Shown here in pieces: positions 48,275 to 59,009 of a stretch of 64,000 bases of DNA. The DNA is taken from positions 11,239,501 to 11,303,500 of the forward strand of contig OU612070.1 of NCBI GenBank assembly GCA_914767715.1. Direction: 5' to 3'. The position numbers were made by a program, and so were the translations under genes. Below the pieces are notes generated by a model that worked only from the letters and a program-made list of their open reading frames with translations, was not told the DNA's origin and did no database searches. Each line of letters starts with the position of its first letter. The first letter of the stretch is position 1. This DNA is from Membranipora membranacea. Lineage: Eukaryota > Bryozoa > Gymnolaemata > Cheilostomatida > Membraniporidae.

Positions 48275-48282
48275 TATAAATA
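48275..48282 (+). promoter_or_regulatory. TATA box of CRP3
   Basis: TATAAATA preceding an untranslated exon that ends at 48377 with TTCAAG followed by gtgagt. Same arrangement as CRP1 and CRP2. Confidence 0.75.
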
Positions 48283-49021
48283 ACAGGATGAACACGATAT
48301 GAGATTCAGAAGACAATTGGTAGTTCTCTCTATTTTCACAGAGTATATTGACACACTTCTAAAAAACACAATTCAAGGTGAGTTTTTATTTAACAAGTAT
48401 CAATACACTTTAAAGCAAGGCAGAACATCAATTGGAACAAGATTGGAGCATTTAAAATAGATATTAAACGGACACAAACTGAAATAAAGGTGTTCGGGTT
48501 GCCATCATTATGACAAGGAAGGAACATTTTTAGTCATATTCACAGATTTGTAACAAACACTTATTGATTGGAAATAGTATCTTTCAACGTCATGAGTGCA
48601 AATCATAGACTTGATGAGAATTTGGTCGACGAAAAGTGTGATCAAACGCAAGCAAAATAGAAAAAAAAATCATATAGTTTTTTTCAGCTGAGCAGTTCGT
48701 CTGTTTTAATATCATCAGGCCACCTTGAACACGTTTCCAGCTAAAGAATAGTAATATTTAATTATCAGCTATTGAGAAAAATCGTAAGCAAATCTTTGAC
48801 ACCTTGTTACCCAATCTGTCCAGCATACTATCAAATCGACAGATTAGGTAAGGCTATACCACATTGAAGATATTATCATCCTTCTATACTCACGTTCACT
48901 TAAAGTCAAGTGTTGTTAGAACCATCAATGAGTTTTTTCGGTCATAAAATTTTAATTTTCTTTTGTTTGATGAACAGTTTTATCGCCGATTTAACTAACC
49001 AATAACTTGTTATTTTGTAGC

Positions 49022-49849
49022 ATGAAGCTGTACAGCGCCATAGTTTTGACATTGGTCCTGTTAGCTGTTTACTATGTCAGTGACACAACAGCTCAAACAG
49101 CAGTTGGTATGTATCGAAACGTTTCATTGGTAGGCAGCTATTCAAAAACGTCCAAAAATCGTCAACATTGCTAAAACGTCCAAAAACGTCCTAGTATAAA
49201 CTCACCTTTTAGAGAAGAAAGAGAATAGAACTTTCAATTGCTTTGCAAGTCTTTCATCACATCAGATTTAACAAATTAGTGTCTTAAATGAGCAAAGGGA
49301 GGTCTTTCAAGAGCAATGTTTATCTAAGACCTGTTTTAATTCTTAGTACAACTAATACAAGCCCTATTGATTGAATTTCTCTAAAACGTTGTTGAACTGG
49401 CAGTTAAATGTGAAATACTTTGATTTGTAGATGGAAAGTCAGGACATCATATTTGTCGGCCACCAAGTGTATTCTCTTCATACCCACGACATGGCTATGA
49501 TTGCCACAGGCAATGGCGTGGTTACTGCTGTAAGCCTAAAAAACCTGTTTGTAGAAAGGGTCAAACCTTTTCAACTCGACCAATACCTGGTCGAATTTGC
49601 AACCGCGTCAGAAAAGGTTACTGCTGTAAACCAGCACCAAAATGTAAATTGCCCTACCAATACTTCTCAAGACCACAACATGGATATCACTGCAAATCAA
49701 GATGGGGTAAGAGAGGTTATTGTTGCAAACGTAAAATTACACAGATATGTAAGAAGCCGCAGATCTTTTCAGCGCATCCAATTCGTGGTTGTAGTTGTCA
49801 CCGCACCTGGAGTAAAAAAGGATATTGTTGTCTATGCCGCCATTATTAG
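49022..49849 (+). CDS. Secreted Cys-rich four-repeat protein CRP3
   Basis: Exons 49022-49106 and 49431-49849, 167 residues. The acceptor ttattttgtag immediately precedes the leader base and ATG. The signal peptide is MKLYSAIVLTLVLLAVYYVS. The four C-x15-C-x7/9-CC units and both extra cysteines are unchanged. Several differences from CRP1 raise positive charge (Ser to Arg twice in unit 3, His to Arg in unit 4), while several others are silent in this frame. The intron is longer than in CRP1 and carries an insertion with caaaaacgtcc repeats (about 49140-49195). It is opposite in orientation to CRP2 and the GT31 genes. Confidence 0.88.
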
Positions 49850-50240
49850 AGGTATAGATGCTGATGGACCACACTGAACTGAGATACTGGACATATCAAT
49901 GAACAATTGGCTGGGAATGATATATATGTATAAGTCTTCCTTAGCCCTAAATATTATAACAAAAATTCAAACTAATGTGCTTTTTCTTTTTAAGTGATAT
50001 GAAATATTTTATCAATACTATTATTATTCAATATATCTCAACGCAAGCTATCGAAACAGCTCATTTAGTTAAGATTCTTGTTCCACCATCCCAGCCCATG
50101 TTATATGAAGATAAAGGGATCCTTGGAGTTGGAGTTGGGATTAGGATCTTTTATCTCGGATCCGACCATCGAGCCAGTTTAAGTGTGTAGACATTAAAGT
50201 TGTGAACCCTCGCATATTTGTTCTGTCGATGGCAGACTGT

Positions 50241-51828
50241 ATATAAGAAGCAGGTTACTCCATGGAACGTACAGTGCAGTTGTTGGGCATGAAAAAAACA
50301 CCTAACAACCTCATTTTTGTTGATATATTATCCCCTTGTCACCACAATGTCAGGGAGAGGGTCACTAGAATTCAAGCAAATCAAAGTGAGGATTGATTGT
50401 ACAACCTTAGCAGCTGAAGAAGGCTAGAAAACTCGCAGGTGAATCAGAACAGGCCCAGTTTGTGGGTAAAGTTCATGATAAAAATTTGACCTGGAGGCTG
50501 AATAAGCAGACTATACGCGTAAGACTGTTACGGACAGGTCTATAGTTGTTAAAGTGTTGAGAATCTGAACCAGTTGCCTTATGCTGATTCTATCCCATAA
50601 TGCTCATCAGTTGTCATAAACAAACTTACGGAATCTCCTTGCTATATAAAAGGGTTATTGCGCTTTGGATTTGTAAATATTAGATTATTGATTATATATA
50701 TATTTATATGTAATTTATACTAACATGATCTGTGAGGATGGTATGCGTACCTAGGCATGCTGCTCAACAGTTGGAGAATAACATCTGTGGGAGACAGTGC
50801 ATTTAATGCAGCTGACACGTGACATTGGAGTATATTTGTTACGGTATTGTTTTTTATAACTATTTGACCCTCAAAAATAGAATAAATATGAAGCGAATAT
50901 GTTTTGCATACTGACTCCTGTGATCTTGACTGGGTTATAAACTACGCTACAAATACCACAAACTGGATGCTGTAAAGGTAATTGCGTATCACTCGCCACC
51001 TTGATTTTGGCATGTGCAAGTACAATGAGTTTAGTTCAAGTTCCAAGTTGAAGATCAGTCAAGGGAAATATGCACACCTCCTTGATAATAATCATCGGCT
51101 CAAAACAGCATCAAAAAATGACTCTCACAACCAATTCCACACTTATTGGAACGACAAGGACACACATTGACACCAGTCGCAGGTAAACAAGCAGATGGTT
51201 TCGGATCTCCAAGACTCAATCGTGCAGAGATCAGCTCGTGCCTCACAGTAGTTACGTGCTCAATGGGGCTGACAGCAAAGCGTGAGTTAGTGGTATAACA
51301 TTATCAGCTGCTTACAAGCGCTCTTGTCTTAGTCACCAAATAATCTCAAGTCGGGTGTAAAAATTATGTAAATCCAGAATATAGTTGACTTCAAAATAAT
51401 ATGATTTAATACAATTACATCAAGTGATGACTGTTATATACAAAAATGAATCCATTTAAGCACCTGTGAGAAATTGAGTGAAATACAAAAATTTAGCGGT
51501 GGATTTTTTAGTAAAAATTGACTGGTTGGTAAAATTACCACTGAGCTTGGTGGTTAGTTCAGTAGATATTGCATATTGATGGAAGAAAAGGTCCCCTGAT
51601 TAATTCAACTGGTCCGGTATAATAACCTTGGTGTAAAATTGACATGAACTGCAAAATACTCTAAATGCTATTGATTCAATCCTTTGATTTTCAAATCTTT
51701 GATTAAGAATCAGTAGTCGTCCCTCTTGTTTATTAAGGGGACAACTCCAACAAACATCCCTTACACGCATTTAGCTGTGGTATTCTTTGGTCCTGTTTTT
51801 ATGCTGAATTACAGTGGTTGTCTTTATG
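50241..51828. other. 1.6 kb between CRP3 and GT31-2; no gene seen
   Basis: AT-rich. It has a TATA-like tatataaaag at about 50643 with no supported exon after it. A short open frame at 50982-51170 has no recognisable content. AATAAA on the minus strand at 51729-51734 probably serves GT31-2. Confidence 0.4.
51729..51734 (-). terminator. Candidate poly(A) signal for GT31-2
   Basis: AATAAA on the minus strand about 100 bp after the GT31-2 stop, at a spacing like that of GT31-1. Confidence 0.5.
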
Positions 51829-51832
51829 ACCT

Positions 51833-54800
51833 TCACCTTTTCTTCTTTCTCTTACGCTCTTCTTTGGCCTTTTTCTTATTTTGTTTAACCTCAACACTCC
51901 ATCTTTGTTTTATCAAGTTCCAAAACACCTCAGCTGAGCTGAAAAGAAGATACAGAATAAATATACTAGTTGCCTCTGAACTCTAGCTATAAACATATGT
52001 CAATAATAATGTCCTAGATCGAGGATCCACTGTGCAAATTAGATAAAAAAATCAAAATACTTTTTGCCATGAGTAGTGATCCCTACTATTGAATTTGAAC
52101 TTAATTAAGCGTTGGTGTTCTTAGACACATCTGATATTTACGTCATTTGTCTTTTGTTTGGTGAATTTTTTACCATTCGCTGGTTCATATATAAATAATC
52201 CAATATGGAGAAAGAGAGAATGTATGATAGGATACCAATACAAGTGAAGTCACTCAATGACTTATTGGGCATTCATTCATTAGTGGCATCAGCCTCTAAG
52301 CAGACGAAATTAACAGGACTTAGCTTAAAATCTCTATCACTACCACTGCTGTGTCGGACTTTCACGACTTACCCACAAACCTCTGAATATTTGTAAACTT
52401 GGAAAACTAAAAGTTTGAACTGAAGGTGTAGTCACAACCCTAATTCATGATATTGAGGCATTATTTGATGATCCTCAGATATATGATTAATTTATGATTG
52501 AAAACTGGTTTGCATTTCTTTGTTTTAATCATAGAGACAAAGTCAATATGTTTTGGTAAATATAAATGAAAATATTCATTGAATTTAACTGAGCAACCCG
52601 GCTAAGAACATAATTAAATGTTGATTTTTTGAATTCCTTGATATATAAGCGAGCACTTGAGCAGGAATAATATTTAGCAAATAATCTGTGTGTGTTAACA
52701 AAATTTAAGAAGCAAAGGAATTAAATTTTAATCTTGTAGGGGCCTGAAGGATATAGTTATATATATATGATACAATGCATTCATTATCCTACTTACTATA
52801 TAGTATGTACCACCCTACACTTATATGTTCTTCTTTTGTCTATGTTAATGTATGTGAAGTTGACAAGTTATGTTTAATTTACTTTAATTATAAGCTTTCG
52901 GAAAACCTCAATAAATAAATACGCTATGTATTAGTTTATATATTAAGGTTTTCTAAAAGTTTATAGTTTAATTATATATAATATAATATATAAAATATAT
53001 ACCTGTTTCATGTACATATTTTCATATATTGTATTATATATATTATATTATTACATTACACATATCATATTATATTATATATACATATCATATAATTTTT
53101 ATTATATATATACCTGTCTTCATGTACATGTCCAATGATAATGAGCTCAGGTCTCGAGGTGATCCTCTCTAAGAATGTCTCAAACTGATAATATGTAGTA
53201 GAGTATAACGCTGTAAGTGCGTGAGTCTTTACATTCGCTTTGTCTCGTATTAACCCTGAAACAAAACTGTGACAATTAATAACCAGTTTCTAGTGATATA
53301 AATCCTGTATGCCCATCCTGCTAGGACAGGCGGTTAGGATTGATGGGGAAGTAAGTAAGCAAGTAAGTATACCCAAGGCTGCTGGCTGCAAGGGTTGAAA
53401 CAGAATACTAAAATTCTTTCAACGGGACTTAGTCTGAGTCCACCAGACCTTTTCCCCTCGCTCGACGGCTCCCGGCGAGGGGCCTTGGACTGCCAGCTGA
53501 AATAGTCAGGAAAAGTCGACAAAATATGGCCTAGGAAATTTGCAGCGCACAAACCTAAAATCGCCTTAATTATAAGGTTTCTACATTTTCTCCAATGCAA
53601 AAGAAAAGTGTACATAAATTAAACATAATTCTAGGAAAAACAGCGGTATTGTTCGGGCAGTGGAGGCGGGATCTGTGTGTGGAAGAAATAAGTAGGAGGC
53701 CCCTGGCTGATTGATTTACTGCAATTAGGTTCACAGGCTGTTATATTTTATATGCCTTCATGACTTTTCAGCCTGAGATCTTTAAACGATACCGAACATA
53801 ACCTAGAAGAACTGACATTTTAAGTTTCTGGCCATATAACCTTGAGATGGGGATTCTAGCACCACACCACTGCTTGCTAAGTGCTAAGGAGTAAGGATAT
53901 TAAATCTTTAAGAAATCACAAGAAAAGATAAAGATATACCTGTAAAATATACATCTTCCATAGCTATAAGTTTTGTCTCGTTTAATCTTTCGAGTACTTT
54001 TGGTACATATTTGGGCGGTAGCATATAGCCATAACCTATAAAATAAGTAAACATGGTTCTGATATTAGCTTCAGATATTATTATCTATGTGGAGTTATGC
54101 ACTCCGCAGCTAATGACTTGAGTGATAGCTCAAATTTTAAATTTCAAAAGTGAATTGCTCCACTGATAGAAAGACGACTCAAAACCTGATCACTGTAATC
54201 GATTGTAAGAAAGTTAGAGATTTCTTTGTTTGGCCCTTCCATTAGGCATTCTTCTTGCTTTAATTCCAAGATCACCGTTTTTTGGGGGAAAACTGAAATC
54301 TAACAAAATAAAGCACTATCAATGTGAATATGGGTAATGTCAAAGACCGTGACCAACATTTCTATGCACCAAAACCTACCCTGGCAATATTCAGGATATG
54401 ATTCTTCGCCATATTCCTTCATGGATACAAAGTATTTACTCTTCCTGTTTCTGATTGGCCCGACTCCTGTCGTCACTTTACATATCAACTCTGACATGGT
54501 AGTCTCAGACTGTCCAGATAAAAACTGAACCAGCTGGAAAGGGTTGATGAGTGTGTCGTCATCAATCTAAATGTAGACAAAAAGAAAGAACAGGGTCCTT
54601 TAGGCCTTACAATTATTAAGTATAAGTATAAGTATTGCTGCCCAGTGAAAAAATTGAGTACCTCAGAGGTTTGCAAAATGTACTGTATCACACCACAATA
54701 ATTCAGTGACATGTGATCTCACATACATAATATAGAAGCCTTTTACCAAGTTTCCTTCATGTTCTAAATCATAATCACAGGGTAAAGATTAAAATTCATG

Positions 54801-57800
54801 TCTTAGCATTGATCATGTCTATGGATGAGTTGGTAAAAATGGTTGGTTCAGTGAGCTTGTGATGTGGTCTTGTTCTTAATATTACGCAGTGGTTAATTAT
54901 TATGGTCATACACAACATTGGTGTTTAGGCAATTGACTAAAGATAGTTTTCCATGAAATCGAGGTAGCAAAAGTTGAAGTTGTCCTATCTTACCTTGAAC
55001 ACCCTGTACGGAGCAGGGCAGTATTCGGCTACCCACTGCATCGCACTAATTCCTTTGAGTGTGAGATTTCGGTATGCATCAATATAACTGAGATCTTGGA
55101 CTATATCACCATGAGTTTTGCTTTCATTTCGTATTCCTTGATAATATTGCTGACTATAGTCTGACAAATCGCCAATAAAGAAGACAATTCTCATTTCCTT
55201 TCCCTTAACCTTCTTCACCTAAATACAGAACATTTTTATTGAGACCATAAACATAAAAAACTAATGCATGTGTATATATCATTGAGCAGTTAAAGGTTTG
55301 ACTAAGGGCTGATGCCATAAAATCAGTAATAAAAGCAACTAACAGGTTGTTAAAAGTAAAAATCATCTTTTTACCCATTGGTCATCTAAGCATAATTCAT
55401 TTGAACTTTTCATTACCTGAGGGTTACAGTACAGCCATTAGCATACAAATACTCTCTTCTATTTGTTTATATGATTATGGTAACAGCAAGCATAAGTTAA
55501 GTTCCTTAATTGTAAGCCCATAGTGATCTACTGCACTTTCCAGGCCAGAGAATTATATCTGTTAGGTAATGCAAACTTACAGATCCCCATGTGTTTCTGA
55601 TTCTCTTTCTCTCGTTGAAGTGTCCAGGGGCGGAGTACACATAGAATAAGATGATGTTAGAGTGGTCCCCATAACACCGACTCTTGTTGTCAACGATGTC
55701 CGGGTTTAACTTTAGTGCACTGTACGCCAGCATTTCGCCCGGCTTGGGGGCATCTTCTATAAAACGGAAATTGAAAAGTATTGGAAAAACCTAAACACAT
55801 GTTGTGTTACGCAATGTTAGCTCAAGTATTATGCAACATGTATAATGTTATAAATCTGTTGAACAAATATATTATCGCTTGCTGCCCTAGTTACAAATGG
55901 CATGAGGAAGCCATGTGTATTATTTGATTGAAATTTTCCATCAAGGATCAAGTAGCCTAGGCCCTAGATATACGCAAAACAGCAGGTCTAGTTTGAGCTG
56001 TTCTGAGCAGTCGAGTGACAAGGCCTCCCCATCAACCCCTGCAACATAATGAAAGAGGTAATTTGAAAGTCTCACATTCCATATAAGTGACTAAAACAAA
56101 CATATCCCCTCCCCTAATGGAACTTTTACCTATACTATTATTTAGCCAGATGTTATGTAACTAATAAAATCTGTAAGGTGATTATAGGACATATGACAAT
56201 GTTTGTTTGTCTCTTGTCACGCAACCGTCTGGTCACAAATATGCTTTAATGATATATGGTGTGTTTAATGGCCCAATATTATCACAACAACAAAACAACA
56301 GAGCATCACAATTCATAGAACAAGGATATATACTCTGTGAAAGTTTTATCAACATTTATCAAGGATTTTAAAAAAATGATAAGACTGCAAAAGGCGTCTG
56401 TTCAGTGCCCTAGTTAACATTTGATTTGTCATGAAAGTTCAGTATGGTCTTGTACATGAACTTCATTGGTGTGTTTTTTTTCTTATAAATGTCTCAGTCA
56501 TAGTTGCATCCTTTGCTTTCTATGCATAATATTCCAAACACAATGAACACATAGTCAATCAGCAATAAAATTTACTTTCAATAATTTGGAGTACTGAATA
56601 AAAATTTGAGCTTAAAAACTTATTATTCATATTTAATTCAAAGATGTGCAACTATTGCCACGCAAAAGATAGATTCTTCAGTTTGTGTAGTCTTGCCACA
56701 GGCTGAAAAGCTTTATCACAGCAGTGAGGCCATCACAGCAGTGAGGCCATCACAGCGGCGAGCTATCACAGCGGTGAGGCCATCACAGCAGTGAGGCCAT
56801 CACAGCAGTGAGGCCATCACAGCGGTGAGGCCATCACAGCGGTGACCTATCACAGCGGTGAGGCCATCATAGCAGTGAGGCCATCACAGCGTGAGCTATC
56901 ACAGCAGTGAGGCCATCACAGCGGTGAGCTATCACAGCAGTGAGGCCATCACAGCGGTGAGCTATCACAGCGGTGAGGCCATCACAGCGGTGAGCTATCA
57001 CAGCTATCAAAGCTATCATAGCGGCGAGGCCATTGTGAGAACGCTAGGGCGGTATCGTGTACTTACCTTTGGATTCTAGTTTCTTTTTGGATGAGACTTC
57101 TTTACCCTCCTCATCCTCTGCTTCGATCACATCCTCCTGGTAAGGTTTGGCTTCATCAGGGTCTTCTTTAGTATTATTTTTATTCTAAAACATTATATAT
57201 TAATGAATAATTATATGTACATTTTTCCACGACTTCTAATGTCGAGCTCTAAATTCATACCAGCTCGCTAGAGAAAATGATCGGATTATTGCATTTTGGG
57301 AGCTGATTTGACACCGTGAGTAACTTGAGATTTTACAACAGTGAGCTTTTAGGATTATAGCTCTTTCAATATTTGTAGATAATGTGGAAAACCCACAAAT
57401 AGAGTGGCACTGCCGTCATCAGCATCTCAACCAATAGTTGCATAATAATGGGAAGCGAAGGCACAAATATTCAAGGGTTTACTATCACTCCGACTTCATG
57501 TCATTATCCAGAAACTGGGAATACCAGACTGTTGCATTGTGGGACCTTTGAATGAAAATTGGCTTTTACAGCCACGATATAGCAGCATATGATGACATCA
57601 TTGGTCAGGAGAGTTAACCATCATTGCAAGGTCTGAAATTCATCGAATAGTTACAAAATTATGACAGCTATCTGTCTTGCTGTTTGCGAAGAAACAGAAG
57701 ATTGGGCTGCCCCTAAAGAGGGGCGCAAGGTGCCCTAAATCCTCATACTGAGAATGTGATACATCCTAGAAAACTAGAATGCATCCTAGAGGTGAGGCCA

Positions 57801-58997
57801 TGGTGGACCTCCTAATCGTGGGTGTGCAGCGAGCTGCCAACACTGAACTGGCACTATTCGGCCATTGGCAGTGACACTTTGATCTTAGCCAATAGGCCGA
57901 GAAGCGATCTGTTTGAGTTATCAACCCACAACTTAGCAATTGAGCACCTGTGTACGCGTGTATGTGTGTACAGAGGGCCACTATGATATGAGTGTCCAGT
58001 AATGTAATCACAATGCTTTTGAATATGAAGATCAGATGTAAGCATTGAATTAGACGGGTATTATAATGTCAATATCAGGAATCATTTTTAGACAACTTGC
58101 AATAAACTCAGGGGCAGATAAGCTAATGTAGTAGTTTGTGTTACATGAAAAACTTCCCCATGAATGTTATACCCCATTGTTTTTGAAGTCTTGTTATGAG
58201 TTTGCGGGTTACATATTTGCTTGTCTTACAAACCTTTTCATGCCATTCCCTGTCCAACTTTTTATCCTCAGCATTCAATATCTGTTTTAGAATTTTCTCC
58301 TCGTCACCATTTATCAATTTCCCGGCAGCCATCAACTTCACATCCCTGGTAACAGAAATTTTGACATAAAACCCAACAGCGAGAGTGAAGGATCATTTTT
58401 GACCAGCTGAACAATTAATTATAATGCAGATTGGTTATTGCAAGAACCGAAATCAAGAAAGCCATTAGACTCGCTGGTCATACTGCCTGACCCTCCGCAT
58501 GATAGAGGCATTTACGAAGTGCCTAGGAGGCTGCATGTTAATTCAGCACTCCAGCCAGACCCAAGCGTCAAGACATGAACAAAGCGCGCAGTGCATCTAT
58601 CATAGTGTGTATTTGATAAGCAAACAGGGAAGGACTGAACTAGCTAAATGCTCAATCGGCTCAAAGTGAGAGTTTCAATAATGAAATTTCCCTGAAATCC
58701 CATAATGCAATTTTCTGGAAATCCCAAATGAAAGACCTGAGCATTTTGGGAATTCCAGGTTGTAATGTAATGTAATGTAATTGTGATTATGTTAACTTAC
58801 TCTTTCGGATCTTTACTGCCTCCACCTGTAGTTATATGGAGTTGTTTGGTACACTGACAGTCACATTGTGTAGGTATTGTGTTGTTCTGCATACTAACAT
58901 AGTATAGTTGAAATATGAAGAAAATTTGCGAAACACCGAATACCACCACCAACAGGACGAAATTCTTGGCAGGAATTGTAGAGCTGTTACCAATCAT
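51833..58997 (-). CDS. Family-31 beta-1,3-glycosyltransferase, copy 2 (GT31-2)
   Basis: Nine exons join in phase to 452 residues: 58997-58801, 58345-58234, 57184-57067, 55756-55581, 55218-54994, 54566-54380, 54035-53940, 53255-53114, 51938-51833. It is a type II Golgi-type protein: a short cytosolic tail, an anchor at about residues 11-33 (FVLLVVVFGVSQIFFIFQLY), a CDCQC motif, then a charged stalk rich in Glu and Lys to about residue 142. The catalytic half keeps KRIRNTWGS, RIVFFIGD, IDDD (277-280), YPEYCQGYGYMLP and MEDVYFTG, and is closely similar to GT31-1 exon by exon. The penultimate exon is 12 nt shorter and diverged in its middle. The last exon ends in a Lys/Arg-rich tail. ATG at 58997 follows an acceptor (gtattttcag), so an untranslated exon lies upstream. 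Confidence 0.92.
52985..53110. repeat. TA-rich intron segment duplicated at 30750-30890
   Basis: Contains atattgtattatatatatta and ttacattacacatat blocks seen in the same order beside the orphan GT31 exon. A piece, acctgtttcatgtacat (about 53001), resembles the nearby exon end and may be a partial tandem duplicate. Confidence 0.7.
56715..57032. repeat. Minisatellite, about 16-17 bp unit, in a GT31-2 intron
   Basis: Nearly 20 tandem units of the types tcacagcagtgaggcca and tcacagcggtgagcta in mixed order, with a few one-base variants. It ends about 35 bp from the donor of exon 57184-57067. Open frames across it are artefacts of the repeat. Confidence 0.95.
57692..57908 (-). mobile_element. 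U2-snRNA-headed SINE-like repeat, copy 2
   Basis: Same U2-like head (minus strand, from 57908) and same body as 24008-24205, with about 20 extra bases in the middle. A 7 bp direct repeat, ctgtttg, flanks it at 57680-57686 and 57909-57915 and may be the target duplication. That would place the U2 head exactly at the 5' junction. It lies in a GT31-2 intron, in sense orientation. Confidence 0.85.
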
Positions 58998-59009
58998 GTT
59001 GCAGTCTGA

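Larger units (their letters stand above)
46700..50240. repeat. Segmental duplication block A, copy 3 (inverted, contains CRP3)
   Basis: Reverse complement of 26805-30270 from the gatccgagataaaagatcct end (about 50140-50165) to the ttgtattgagaaataacat-type end (about 46720). It extends further than copy 2 on both sides, so its nearest full-length partner is copy 1. Confidence 0.9.

Noticed and set aside
56606-57079. Open frames encoding repeated YHSSEAITAV-like units
   Set aside because: They are translations of the minisatellite, lie inside a GT31-2 intron, and have no start or splice support.
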